This document shows, piece after piece, positions 23,490 through 36,159 of a stretch of DNA of 64,000 nt (positions are counted from its first letter, which is position 1; each line of letters begins with the position of its first letter). The DNA comes from Lithospermum erythrorhizon (Eukaryota; Streptophyta; Magnoliopsida; Boraginales; Boraginaceae), in NCBI GenBank assembly GCA_019722365.1, contig JADFUC010000552.1, forward strand, positions 1 to 64,000, in the 5' to 3' direction. The notes below the pieces were generated by a model. That model was not told the origin of the DNA. It saw only the letters and a list, made by a program, of their open reading frames with translations, and did not search any database. Both the position numbers and the translations under genes were made by a program.

Positions 23490-24560
23490 GCTAAAATTTC
23501 TTCTACAACTGTAAAATTGCTGAGGTAGTTGTTGAGATAATTGGAAATACGGGCGCCTCGGCCGCTTCCGTGTTGGGATTTCTTTCTTCTTGCTGTTGGA
23601 AATCAATGAAATTGGTTCGATTATTATGCCCGTTGCGCGACCTTGATTGTGTATGATTCATTTTACAAGTTAGGTTCATCTTGATTGCTCGGAACTTAGT
23701 GTTCTGACTTAGTAATTGTATATATTACTGTTAGTGGGTTCATGATTAAGGGTTATGACGTTCTTTAGATCTTCTTCGTTGTCGTTATAATAATAGTAAT
23801 TGGTCAATTATTATTATTATACAACTTATCAGTGCAGAAGGTCATTGTACTTGTCTGATTAACGTTGAGTTATATTTAAATGTATGAAATTAAAAGGAAA
23901 CATAATTGAGAAATATTTCTCGATTACGAATTCTACATTTTATGTAGAATCTCGATTGAACAAATAGAATCAATTAAATAGTTATTTAATTGGTTAGGAA
24001 GTGAGCTAGTATTTGCTCGATAGCAGAAGGAATTATTGATATTATTCATTACTATTTAAATTAACTTAATTAAAATAGTTCGACTCGTGCTTGACTTCGT
24101 TGAGTGTAACGAGGCTAATAGAGTTAGCAGTCAAGCTAATATAACGGGTTGTTTATCGGACTTGTTTTATTTTAGCCTATATAATGAGCTTTTGGGTTTT
24201 TAAATGCATGTTTTGTAAGCTTTTTAAAACACAATGGCCCATGCAGTTGGCGAAATTCTCCCAGAGGTACAGGGGTTCTAATTTTATCCTTGTTTCTATG
24301 GGTGGTTCTTGATTGACCCCTCACTGGTGTGGACTAGCTAGAGATATCATACGTTGATATTGCGACAAGGGAAGGAGTGAGTCACGTTTGAACCCCAGGC
24401 GTGTGTGGTTACTGGTGGAATTGCACTCATTTGCTTGGCTGTGAATCCTCTGATCATATATATTTAATTATATGTTTTGTGATGAATAATGTAATGTCTT
24501 TAAAGATCCACTTAGACTATGGTTGTTATACTCGTAATATATCCATAGTAATTTTTCTTC
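23490..24560 (+). mobile_element. Family A LTR, full-length copy 3 with flank
   Basis: The LTR-like part begins at 23,594 with TGTTGGAAATCAATGA and matches copy 1 (5,676-6,580) over its whole length, including TTGGTCAATTATTATT, GACTTAGTAATTGTATAT, AGAGATATCATACG and ATATCCATAGTAATTTTTC. A TATA-like CCTATATAATGAG lies near 24,174. The flank at 23,494-23,593 repeats that in front of copy 2, so the two form a tandem duplication offset by about 570 bp. No primer-binding site follows it. Confidence 0.6.
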
Positions 24561-24599
24561 CTTCTTGTAGTATTTATCAATAAGTGGATTCTTAATTTG

Positions 24600-26700
24600 T
24601 GAATGGGTTCACCGTCCGCGCTTATTGTTTCTCCATCTATCCTTGCTGATGAAACTGGCGTTGGTGGAGTGTGGAGGGACGACATTTACGTTGTGGATCA
24701 GTAACTCTATTAGGATATTATATGGCCTTAACATACATTGCATTGAAACGAGGATGTGGTTTCTAATTCCCTCACCCAAGTGTAGACTTAATTTTTGACG
24801 TTCGGCTCCCACTTGGTTAAAGGCTTTTTGGATTATAATGTCGGGACTATTGTAAGTCTTGTGGAGATGCCCAGCCGAGCCCGATATGCGGAGTGGTAGG
24901 ATATTACTTGGCCCGATCTCAATACCCAGTCCTTGCTTGTCGGCTTTCGCGTACGTGCCTAACACGTAGAGTTTCTTGTAGATGCCATTAATAACTGCTT
25001 GTGGTAGGTCTTCAATCGATAAATGTGATGACGAAGTCTAGAGACTACTGAGCGAATGGCGTCGCCCAGCCACTTAATCTTCTGCTTGATGGTTAAGTTT
25101 TTTCTTAGACTTTAACCACATCATGGCATCTTACGTAGTCTGTCGATCAGGAGTAGTCGGCCCATGCTTTCCTTAGGATGAGTTTACTCTCAATCGCTAG
25201 GTACTTTTGACGCCAGTAGGTTGGGCCGATAAGTAGGGTGATATGGTTGGAAAGAGACGCTTCTTCTTCCATTTTATTTATCCTTTAAATGCGAGATCGT
25301 TTTCGCTATTTGAATATGAAGCGCTTTTCGATGGGATGCCCCGGTATCCTATGATACTTGTGGGCTTAGATGTTTGATTGCCTCGCCGGGTCTCTTTGAC
25401 TCTGGGGTTCTATGAAGCTTACTTTGATAGCTCGCCAGGCATTCTGAGGCATTCGAATCGAGGAAGGGTAATCCCCTGCTTGCATCTTTTGAGTGTGGGG
25501 CGTTCTTGTTTCCAGATCGGAGTCCGGCCTGTCTTGGATACGAGAAGGAGGTGAAATTTGATGTTTTGAAGTCCTGATATTGACGCTTCTTTCTTTTTCG
25601 GATTTGGAAGTCTGTTTAGCTTCCTTGAATCATATTTAGCTTTCAAGTAAGAGGTTGCGGGGTAAGAGCGCGTCACAGCTGTTCTGACAATGTTAAGCTC
25701 CATCGTGGCTCTCGTTGCTGGCAGTTTAGAAGATCTTTGGGAAGGATTCCTTGCATGATGTATTCTAGTCTAATGGATGCCTTGGATCTCCCCGGCGTGT
25801 TGATGGCGATGACTGCGAAGTCTTTGTATTTTAAGTTCGACTTTCTCCGTCGATTGTGATGAAGTTTGTAGCCCGGCTCTTCTTTCCTTTGCACGGTAGC
25901 GGTTAAGCTCCATCATCTTAGCTGTTCTCTTTCATCTTGAAGAAGCGGTTAAGGATTACCTGCTCGTTTGAGCCCGTGTCCCATCTATAGACCTTGAGTT
26001 CAATCGATGTAATACCCGGTGAGCAGCGTTCCGCTTTGAGGAAGCGAAACGAGCTATTTGACCATTACGTCCCCTTGAGTCCAGCGTATTACGCGTCTGA
26101 CAAAGTGGGCTATGTGTTGTTTGGGGTTCGAGTTCCGTGAAGTGTTGGAGCTTGGGTGTGATAACTCTTAGACTTATTTCCAATTTGTAGTCCCATCTGG
26201 AAGGTGTAAGGCTTTATGTAAGTATATGAAGGTGCCTCTAGTCTTACGCTGACCTTTTATTGTCCCAGTATATACTCGGCCCAGCTCGTTGTTAGAATCA
26301 TTCCATCTTTGGAATGATAGGAGTTCTATTATTGTTCTCGTTGGTCAGTAGCATTGAACTCGGAGACACTTATGTAGACAAGATGGAGATATTCTCTCCC
26401 GTTTAGAGGCCATATTATTTTCCTTGCTTGAGCGACTTCATTTTCTCTTGCCTGCTGGTCTTGATCGGTATCGCCTTGTTATCATGATAAAGTAAATGCT
26501 GATGTTCATCTTTTGGAACAAATTTTCTACCGTCTCGATTAGTGCAACTGTTTGCTCTTAGAGATGTGATAGCGTCATCATTCTTACTAAAATCTGTAGA
26601 AACCGGTGGAACTCACTTCATCATTATATAGATCCCTGCATTAGGTGTCTTTGGGTGTAGAACCCCGGTCCATTCTAGCTAATGGAAGAAGAATTTTTAT
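24600..26700 (-). mobile_element. Possible decayed LINE (non-LTR retrotransposon) remnant
   Basis: Minus-strand frames show weak resemblance to the C-terminal part of plant LINE reverse transcriptases. Near 24,905-24,830 shifting frames read an RAKYYPTT-like stretch, then ARLGIST and later LHLGEGIRN, compare the family order (KA)KYYP, ARLGxxPSxTWRSI, WRVGxGxxIxVW. The RT core motifs (GDPLSPxLF, FADD) were not found. Frames are broken everywhere. It could also be another kind of old repeat. Confidence 0.3.
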
Positions 26701-26739
26701 TGACATGATAGGGAGTGAAATAAAATCCACTGTAGGGAA

Positions 26740-28200
26740 AATTCCCTCGATATGCGGGTTTTATCAAATCGAAGAAGGATCAGCGTATACAGAGTATGGA
26801 TCTCTAAGCATTTGCTTGGTGAGATGTATGAGCACTGCTTGAGCAGCTTGATCTTTAATATGAGGCTTGGTATAGGCTCGGCAGTTTGATCTTGTTTGTC
26901 TTGATTTGAGTTGGATATGCGCTCTGATACATTTTGGATATGTCATAGTCTTGATAGTAGAGGCATTTGGATATGGTTAGAACTGCAAGGAGCCTTAGCG
27001 ATTATAATATTTAGTGTTGCTGGTTATCTTGGACTTGATCTTGGAGTGCTTGGAGCGATCTGCAGTATTTTGAAACATTGAACTGCTATGACGTCGATGT
27101 GTGGAATGGCTTTTTTGAATATTGGGACTGTCGCCTGGCAGTAGGACTTAAGGGATAATTATGACCCGGGTGGAATTTGTGTGTTGGATAAGCTCACTTT
27201 CCTCTGAGTGGGACTTAACGGGCTGACACCGATGGGATTTGATTTGAGCTTTAGGCGGCGTTCTTGAAACTCTTCTGGCCGGCGCCCGCGTTTGTTCTTT
27301 GTAGTGATGATCGGTATGAAGGTGGAAGCGTTCCGGCCTTGTTTGATGATCTTGATCGATTCAAGACGAGGCACTTAGCGGCGTGTTTAACATAGAATCC
27401 AACTATAAGGGACTAAAAGTTTAGTGTATTCCCCCATATCTTAGAACTCGATGAATCAATTTTGAGATTTATCAAATGTTCAATCAAGATTTTTTTTGAA
27501 TAATCAAGGGCTATTTAGCTTAATCTTGAATATTCGAAGTGTTATGAGAAATTTAGTGAGATTCTCATAGATTTTGTGTTAACTTGAAAATTACTTCGTT
27601 GTGAAGTAATCCTAATTTGATGTATTTTATTCTGCCAGGTGTTTAACTTATGCGTGGTGTTTTTCTGGTATTTTAAAAAACACTTAGAGAAATTTTAGAA
27701 TAGTTCTGTATTTTTTGGTATTTTTGATCATTTAGAATGTCTATTTTGAAAATAAAAGGGGAGGAGGATACTTATAGGCTTGGGCTTTGAATGATTCTTA
27801 CGATTGGTTGTGGTTTATTTTCAATTGGATCGCGATCTTGTCGTTGAATTTTGAAGCGAATGTAAATCGGACTTTTAGGAATTGCTTTCCAAGTAATAAT
27901 ATGAGGTCTTGTAGTAATAGGAAGGTTAGGATCTTTCCCCAGATTCCAACCATTCATGTCTAAAAGCTTCATAGAGTCTTGTTCGTAGGAGCTTGATTTG
28001 AGCCCTATGAAGATTTAATATAATTAAAGTGTGATTTTAGCCTCGAATCTAATTGTGTTTTAATTTAAATTCAAAAGTATTGTCACAGAATCTTGTTCAA
28101 TCGAGGATTTTACGTTAAATTTAGGGTTTGATCAGCCTGTACCTGACCATTTTGATTTCCCAATTAATTCATCTTATTCAACTTAATTAATTTTTTAATA
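26740..28200. repeat. Repeat family B, copy 1
   Basis: Aligns by eye with 43,930-45,790 in the same orientation. Shared words include CGGGTTTTATC, TTTGATTTGAGC or a close form, ATGATCTTGATC, GGCGTGTTTA, ATAGAATCCAACTA (with an insertion in copy 2), GATGAATCAA, GTTTTCT or TTTTTCTGG, and a TTCGATC(G)AGGATTT block near the end. It has no coding capacity. It could be an LTR, a LINE 5' region or a non-autonomous element. Confidence 0.55.
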
Positions 28201-28904
28201 AATTTTCACTTTCTACAGTATGATAACTTTTTTAGTAGACCGTTTCCATTTATATGTATCTTGGTGTGTGTTCGTCTCAGTTAATTCAACCTGAGATAGT
28301 GATGGTATTATTATGAATAGGTCACGTTGCATGATGGAGTTTGTTTAAGTTGGTTGCCAAAAAAAAAATTTAGTTGACATATTATAGTATTAGTTGTCCA
28401 ATATATGAGCGTTCGTTTATGTCAGATTGAGACTTTGAGTCGATTAGTTTATACAATAATTGAATCATCAAAACTCAAAAGAGATAATTACACGTATCCC
28501 AATCGATTATATCATTTGTTAATTGAACCAACAGTTAGAGTTTCATAAAGGCTTTTGGTCGATACCCTCCTGCTCAGCGTAATAATTTTATATGTAGTTC
28601 TTGAACTTATTAAATGCTTATAGAGCAGGCTTTTATCTTGTGCTTTTTAATACAGGCATTTCCTAGCTAATTTTTCTTAAAATCATAATAAAATGATTAT
28701 ATTATCGTAAAGCAGCGCGATTGAAATGATTATATTATCATACGTTGTCTGAGATAAAGCGTTAAATAGTATGTGTCACTATATTAAAATGACTATGTAC
28801 CACAACATTAATCTTAATATAGACTGAAATATAAAGACGATTTAATATTTTCGTAATTAAAATAAATCGCGTATTTTACGTAATTAAATAAGCGCACTTC
28901 TGCT

Positions 28905-29015
28905 ACCTATCCCCGCCATACAGCTACTTTCTAGCGCACCACCACTGTCCCCCCTGCCCTGCCCACCTACCTATGGCCCTGCCCCTACCTCACCCCACCC
29001 CTGCCCCACACACTT
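28905..29015 (+). repeat. C/T-rich tract with CCCTACC or CCCTGCC words
   Basis: Pyrimidine-biased run containing CCCCCCTGCCCTGCCCACC, CCCTGCCCCTACC and CACCCCTGCCCC. A G-rich counterpart at 29,366-29,415 (GATGGTGGGGTAAGGTGGG) is roughly its reverse complement. Confidence 0.5.
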
Positions 29016-31089
29016 AACATTTCAAACGAGCTTACAAATTACAAGAAAGTCTTGTTCTTTCTTTTGCTGGAATATGGAAAACAAAAAGGAGGGAGAAAGA
29101 ATCAGACAAACAAACCAACATACATTATTTGATGGTTTCGATTTCATTGACTATATACGCTCCCAAGTCCCAACAAACAAACCAACATAAATGCATTCCA
29201 GTAGACCAAGCTATATGTAAAGATTAATCTTGTAATGATTAATAGGAAAGGCAAAACAAATTGATGATTTCACGATCAGCAAGACAAAAGAGGTTCTGGA
29301 AGCTTCCGGCTCCGATTTACAACTCCGGCATGGCAGAGTAGAGCAATCTTCACGATCTGATAATCTTTGGTGGATGATGGTGGGGTAAGGTGGGATAGTG
29401 GTGAGGTAAAGTGGTTACAATTGAGGGAAGGATGTTGCTTGAAACTTATGGTCAGTTTGTTTTGGGTTGAATGTAGTTAATTTGTCGTTATCGTGTTTAT
29501 GAATTATCGAAAATATTTTAAGCTATAGGTTAGCAGGTTAATATATTAACCAGTACCCTCAAATCTTTTCTCCCAATCTATCTGAGTGAATAATCGTTAA
29601 TTTTTTTTTATTTGATGACAAAAAAAGCAAAATATTTTATTAAAAATTACAGTATAAAACATTATTCGACTCCCAAAATCCCATCCACATAGCTCATTTT
29701 CTTGTAGAGCCAAATCTTTATTATAAAATTGTTTATCTTATTCGTACTAAATGTTAATTCAATTTACATTTATTTGATTTTGGCACTATCATTAATATAA
29801 TATAAATATATTTGATGTGTGATTATACTTTTAGATCGTTTGTTGTCTCTACAGTGTATAGTATAATTGTGTTGATATCTGGTATTTTTTTATGTTGTAG
29901 ATGACACTATTATAATTTTATTGATTAATTGGGTTGTTATCGTGAGTCGCACGCTTTTCGATACATGGATGTCGATGGCGTAGCTATGATGATGATGATG
30001 TTGATAGATGTATCCATAATGAATCTACAAAAACTAAGATCTTAAGTAAAATCATGACAAATAGAAACAGAGTTATATGTAGGGATATGATCGTATGGGT
30101 GAAATTTACATTTTACTTTTTGTGAGTTATTAACCAAAACATGGTATAGTAGTATGTTTCATTTTATAACTTTTTTGGAGGATAACTCAGATTTTGATCA
30201 AAAGTATAAGCGTAGAACTATATCCATCTTTAGAATGTTTAAATTTCACGATATGCTAATTGCGTTGCCTTTTAATGAAAGAGGCCACAGGTGTTATGGG
30301 ATATATATTCTTTATGACCTGAATCTCTAAATGTTACGGAGGTGTCATGATTAGAATTGTCGAATGTTCTCCTATAACATTAGCTTTTTAGTAATGATGT
30401 AGGATGTTTAATGTTTGTTGGGTTTGAGCTTTTGTTTGTGTTTCTTTGTCAAGGAATGGTTTATGTGAACTTTTTTGTGATTACTTTATTTAAAGATGGT
30501 TTATGTTATTGCAAATATTATTTATTTACAGTGTAGTAGTATGTTTCATTTTTTATGTGGTTTATCTATGTTTGGAATTGATGGAAAGATAACCAAATTA
30601 TGTACAAGCGTATTTTTGAATTTGAGGGTGATATGGATATAAAGGGTATAAATGGTGTCAAATGTGTTTAATTATCAAATAATCTTTAATATTTAATATT
30701 TAACTTTGTTTCCACGCAGACAAGGATAATGGTATCAAAAGTAGCGTTATATTAATTTCGCTCGTTAAAACACATTCCTGCTGAAATTTAATTAAAGTTT
30801 TACCGCCACAGCAAGTCATTACGATCGAATGGGCCGTTAGGGGAGGGGTGGAGGCACTTGGTAGGTGTGTCATCTATTCTTCATACGTATAGTGTTGAGT
30901 AAAATAGTTATTTTAATTGTTTAAAGGTGGAAAATTAAATGGGTGTCGCTTAAATAAAACGATAATTCGGAGTGTGTGTCGGTAAAAAGCATAGTACTAA
31001 AGACATGATGAATGAATAAGTTCGAGGCTTGTAATATAGAAAATTATGATAATTAGTGTATCGGCCAAAAAGATTTTCATAAATAAAAC

Positions 31090-31166
31090 AGTACATTTCA
31101 CACAAACAATAATTGTAATTTATTGTTACTAGTACATTTCACACAAACAATAATTGTAATTTATTT
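31090..31166 (+). repeat. 41-bp tandem repeat, two copies
   Basis: Copies begin at 31,090 and 31,131 with AGTACATTTCACACAAACAA and are identical for about 36 nt before diverging. Confidence 0.85.
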
Positions 31167-31467
31167 TAGTAACAAGTAACAACCTCCACATACCTCAAAC
31201 CCTCCATCACACCCGAGGATTTCATTTATTGAAACACTTTAACTTTATTCAGACATTACTATATATTTAAATTAAAAATGAACTGTACGATCCAACAATA
31301 TAAGATGTCAATTATGATTCCTAAACTATCAAAAAATTATACAAAATGCATAACTTTATAAATATTTTAGGATATAACCGACTACGAATATTTTGCAAAG
31401 ATCAAATCTTACCTCCATCACATTTAGAGTACTATTTGTACAATTCATTCTAGTTTTTAATATTTAA

Positions 31468-32439
31468 TCACTCAGCTGTCGTCCAAGCATTATGGTGACC
31501 CGAAATCTCCTTGGTAATATCAGAAAAGTATTGCATCATCCTCAATATTTTCATTCTTCTTTTCATACTCAGCAGTCCAACTCACAATTTTGTTTTCCCC
31601 TTCATTTTTCACCTGAATTTTGACTATGAAGGTGTTGAACTCTTCAAACCGAGATCCTTCAATCATCGTGAGGGTTACCAGCTTCTTTTCATCATCAGGT
31701 TCAAATATCTGTTTAGCTCTCTTTCTTTCTTCCATCTGTATGTATATATATAAATATGTTAAAAAAAATGATAAAAGTGTGAAATTGAATAATTAAAACT
31801 AAAGAATGATTGTTGTTGAGTATTAATCTCATGCATGTATGGTTCCTCATCTCCTAAAAATGATACGGTCTTGTAAAACATTTTATCTTTATATTTCTAT
31901 AAATGACTTGTTTTGTACTTTTACACAAATTCAATGATATATTTTTGTACTTTGTACATATCTATTGATATATTTTTAATAGATTTTTTTCAACTTCTGA
32001 ATGGTACAAAAACTACAAATTACAAAAATTTATAAAAATTATGTGTTATTAAATATATTTACAGAGAATATTAACATGTAAAATTTACCAAAAAATCTAC
32101 TTTCTAGATCTAATAATATTATTTCAGACGTTGAATTTTATGAAGAAAAAATAATTAGATCATTTAACTTTCAAAAGTCGATCATCAATCAAAAAATGAC
32201 CATCTTTAATTTTTTGAATGAAATCATGAATGAAGGAAGTATTTTGCAGTCTTACCATCAGTATAGTTCCAACAGATAATGGAGCCATGAGTTCCCCAAT
32301 CATCTTTATGCAACTCACAACCATACACTTTCTTGCTAAGCTTAGACACTTCGTATGGTTTGTGACAAAAGAGCTCATGAAACAAATCAGCGTCAGACGT
32401 GATCTCAATTTCTCTAATCATCTTACCTTTCAGGGCGAT
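31468..32439 (-). pseudogene. Major latex protein (MLP/Bet v1 fold) pseudogene
   Basis: Two exons on the minus strand, as in MLP genes. Exon 1 (32,439-32,256) reads ALKGKMIREIEI, DADLFHELF, then DWGTHGSIICWNYTDG, and ends at a GTAAGA donor inside the conserved WNY..DG codons. Exon 2 (about 31,735-31,468) reads KRAKQIFEPDDEKKLVTLTM, IEG, VSWTAEYEKKNE and, after a frame change, YFSDITKEISGHHN then a TGA at 31,468-31,470. Three lesions: the expected start before ALKGK is ATC (32,437-32,439), leaving only an internal ATG at 32,421; joining the donor to the ATACAG acceptor puts exon 2 out of frame with an early stop; a one-base change near 31,523 makes the exon-2 frame stop after DDAILF. Intact MLPs (about 150 residues) bind hydrophobic ligands. 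Recent decay is likely, since protein similarity is still clear. Confidence 0.8.
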
Positions 32440-32459
32440 TTCTTAATTTGATTATCCTT

Positions 32460-32884
32460 TCGATTTGCAAATAACTTGAAGGGGCAAATGTGGATGAAGA
32501 ATGCATAGATTTGCCTCACCATTTTATAGTAGTTTGAAGAGGTGGAAAAGGGCAATTTTGAAAATCACACTTTCAAGGATTTTCACATTTTGGTGTTTAA
32601 ACCTCTTGTTTCATCAATATAACGATATATCAATGATATTACACTTTAAGGGTTATTTGTTAAATTTATTAAGCACTTAAATTAATAAATTCAGTATTTA
32701 ATTTGTTAAATTTGTTTTGTTAATAAATTATTTAAGCACCAATAATTAAGTACTTATCAAAATCTTTAACAAAATTTAAATTTAAATTTTCTACTTATTT
32801 TTCTCCTCTTAAAAAATCAAAAAGGCGATAAAGTCGATTGCATCTTGCCATATAATTTTTATTGCGTCTCGACATCACTCCATT
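32460..32884. other. AT-rich spacer upstream of the MLP pseudogene
   Basis: Would hold the former MLP promoter. No clear TATA box is placed at a fitting distance. TTTAAATTTAAATTT-type words are frequent. Confidence 0.4.
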
Positions 32885-33153
32885 TATTATTATTATTATT
32901 ATTTATTATTATTATCATTGTTTTAATAATAATAATGATGATAAAAATAAATATAATATAATAATAGGAATAAGAATAATAAAAATTGAAATAAAAATAA
33001 TAAATAATAATAATAGCAAAAATAATAATAATAATAAAATAAAATAAAAATAAAAATAATAATAAATATAATAACCATGTAATAAATATAATGATAATAA
33101 TAATGATAATAATAAAATAATAATAAAAATAATATAAAAACAATAATAATAAT

Positions 33154-33191
<38 letters not shown>

Positions 33192-33497
33192 AAAATAAAA
33201 TAAATAAAATAATAATAATTAAATAATAAAATTACAAAATAATTAAAATAATAATAATAATAAAATAAATATAAAATAAAATAATAATAATAATAAAATA
33301 ATAATAACATTAAAAACAATTATAATAATAACAAAATAATAATAATAAGAATAAGAATAATATAATAATAAGAATAATAATAATAATAATAATAAAACTA
33401 TTAATAATAATAATAATAATAATAAAAATAATAGTAAGAGTAAAAATGATAATAATAATAATAATATGTATAATAATAATAATAATAATAATAATAA
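32885..33497 (+). repeat. Long imperfect (TTA)n then (AAT)n microsatellite
   Basis: About 610 bp of trinucleotide-type repeat. The + strand is TTA-type until about 32,925, then switches to AAT-type with frequent AAAAT and AATAAAAT interruptions to 33,497. Long open frames of I, Y, L and F on the minus strand are artefacts of the repeat. It ends exactly where a TGTAACAC LTR start begins. Confidence 0.95.
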
Positions 33498-33980
33498 TTG
33501 TAACACGGCAAGTCATTAGCTTGAGTTAGACTAGTTAGTAGAAAATAGATACTAGTCCCCCAACGATGATATAAACTAAAAATTGGATTTAAAAGCAGTT
33601 TAAGCGTAGAAGTAAGAAATAGTTAAAAAATGCCTTGTACGTGGGCGTAAATCGTGGCGAGCTAACCAAGCATTATTATATTCGATACATAAGGTGACCT
33701 CTGCTTGAGGAGTGTTCAATAGCACATCCATAATATAAATCACCTTGGCTGGTAAGCAATGACTCAGCTACGTCTGTGAAATAAAATAGTATTATAGGGA
33801 TCCACAGCCACCTTGACTACTTTGGGATATGACCTTGAGCTCAAGAGATTCAGCGGCTCCGCCTCTGCAACAACTACTCGACTGAAAGTTTTTGAGGGTC
33901 AGTAGAAAACTGCGTGATGAGCTATCGCACAGTGGTGGCTAAATTACACTTGCAGCAATCGAAAGTAGAACCCCTTGAGG

Positions 33981-33982
<2 letters not shown>

Positions 33983-34043
<61 letters not shown>
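33983..34043. repeat. (AT)n microsatellite
   Basis: An uninterrupted AT dinucleotide run of about 60 bp inside the LTR-like block. Confidence 0.98.
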
Positions 34044-34047
<4 letters not shown>

Positions 34048-36159
34048 TAGCAGGTTAAATTAAATAGTAAAAACACTAAACAGGTTTTACAACTGTTACC
34101 ACTATAGTATTTGTGGGTTTATATTCGCGTAGTATGATAGAGCATGAGATCTAAATATAGTGAATAAAGTTGAAAGTAACGTAAGTCCAGAAGCAGTTAA
34201 ATGATATGGCAAAGTAAGCTTTCATATCCTTCTCATATTACACAAACCCCACATTTGAAGGTCCACAAAATCAAACACCAACAAAAATACAAGCATGATC
34301 AGGACATCGCCCTTCTTGTAACCATTTTGCATCTGAATCTGATGGCCCGACATATCTTATACTTAATAAAAAGTCATATGCCTTAAAATGTCTATATGAC
34401 ACGTGGTCCTTTTATATAAAAGTATCGTCATCAATAACGTAAAGTGTCAGCTTCGATGTCGATCATAATGGATGCGACTATTCTCTATGAAACATTTCGA
34501 CCCCTAACGCGATTCGAGACCATTTACCTTGAGACCACACTGTTCATCAAAGTTGATAGCGGTTTGCTTTCTCGCGATTAACATGACACGTCTCATGACG
34601 ATAAATCACGGTTCGTGTTTACGTTCTTACGTAGCTATGTCGAGCATACCATTCGGTATCGTAAACATAAATCTCGGTCCCTAACATGATGTCGTCACCA
34701 ATAATTTAAGAAATAATAACCTTATGTTACACACAAAATGGCGGTAACGTAGCCTTGGCGCTCTGATCAGGCAACATGCAAATGAACGATAAGTAAATCC
34801 CCACGCATATACATTAATGGCAAGCTACCAATTAATTAACTATTATACTCGGGTCAGTCGACTCTACAAATAATATAATGGATTGCATTTTTTCATCGAT
34901 ACTTTAGAGTGTGCTTTAATTATATTTATCTATTTAATCAAACTTAGGTGTTCCTTTACTTTTAAATGTATCTTAAGTAATTGTTCGTTGAACTATTCAT
35001 TGAGTTAGCTGACTTTAAAGGAAATCGCCGATACTTTATAAAAATCAAATAAATAATATAATAAGTCAGAAGAGTTTCTAATATTTTATCATAGGTCCAA
35101 ATGTACTATATAGTTTAATAAAAATCGATTTTATATTTTGTATAAAATACGATTTATTTCGATTAACTCCGTAGTCATTTATATCAATAATTCTGACAAA
35201 TACCAAGCGAATACCCCATATAAAATATAACTGAATTAGTTCTAATTTACAAAATATACAATTTCACCTTTTATTAAAATCTTCATTCTAGTTAATAAAT
35301 AAACAAAAATAGTAAAAATTTCCAAAATTCCAAGATTATTATATGTTGGTTGTAATCCGGCTCAATAAACACAATAAAATATAGATTTTTAACAAAATCA
35401 AAATTATAATTTATTTCTATTTTACACCAAAATCCGAGAATTATAATAAAATTAATTAAGAAGGATCGAAAATAACTATTTCTCATGAATATATATTCTT
35501 TGGAAAAACTCTATTATTATATCTATAATCATAAACATCTCAAATCTAAACATATCTAACGCAAAAATTGAATCTTTAATTAATTATATAAAAATTAAAA
35601 CCATTATTTTAAATTAACAAAAATTCAATTCTTTCCATTGAACAACCACCCAATCCCAGAAGCCAAGATCTATAAATTTAACAAATTTTTAATTATTAAA
35701 TTTGAAATCCTTAAATCTAATTTTGAAATTCTCAAACTTAAAAAGATGAAGGAACTTCTATTACGTTAAAGCGACGGGAAAAGCGAGAGGAGAAGATTGA
35801 TATATTTTTACGGAATTTTAGAAGCGAAAGGATGATGATCAAGTGGAAAAAAAGAAAATTTTGAGTTCTTTCAATGGGAAAAAAAGAGCGATGGTTTTTT
35901 TGGGTTAGGAGTTGACTTTTAACTTTTTGTTTATAGTGTGGATGATGGCGCAAAATAAAAGTCTATTAATAAAAGCCTCTCGTTTAGCTGGAATTGAGCA
36001 TAATTCTTTTAAACCACTTTTAAATCGTGTCGAACTTTCAAATTAACTGCAGCATAATTTAAGTTATTTGTTGATATGATTACCGAATCCTGCTTTTTAT
36101 TATATTAAATTAATTCTAGAATTCTTCGATTTTAATTAATTAAGCAGGTTCTAGGGTTA

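Larger units (their letters stand above)
28201..31467. other. AT-rich spacer between repeats and the MLP pseudogene
   Basis: No gene on either strand. It contains a pyrimidine-rich tract at about 28,905-29,015, a purine/G-rich tract at about 29,366-29,415 and a two-copy 41-bp tandem repeat at 31,090. The rest is plain AT-rich sequence with TTTATGTT-type words. Confidence 0.5.

Noticed and set aside
24609..24965. 118-codon minus-strand open frame as an intact gene
   Set aside because: Only weak LINE-like similarity spread over shifting frames; recorded as a possible LINE remnant instead.
28201..31467. tRNA, CRISPR or bacterial operon features
   Set aside because: No cloverleaf, spacer-repeat array or operon-like gene spacing was seen here or elsewhere; the window is plant nuclear in character.
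32859..33516. Long hydrophobic minus-strand open frames (I, Y, L, F rich) up to 134 codons
   Set aside because: They are read-through of the AAT/TTA microsatellite; a trinucleotide array rarely contains stops in some frames, so the frames are not evidence for a membrane protein.
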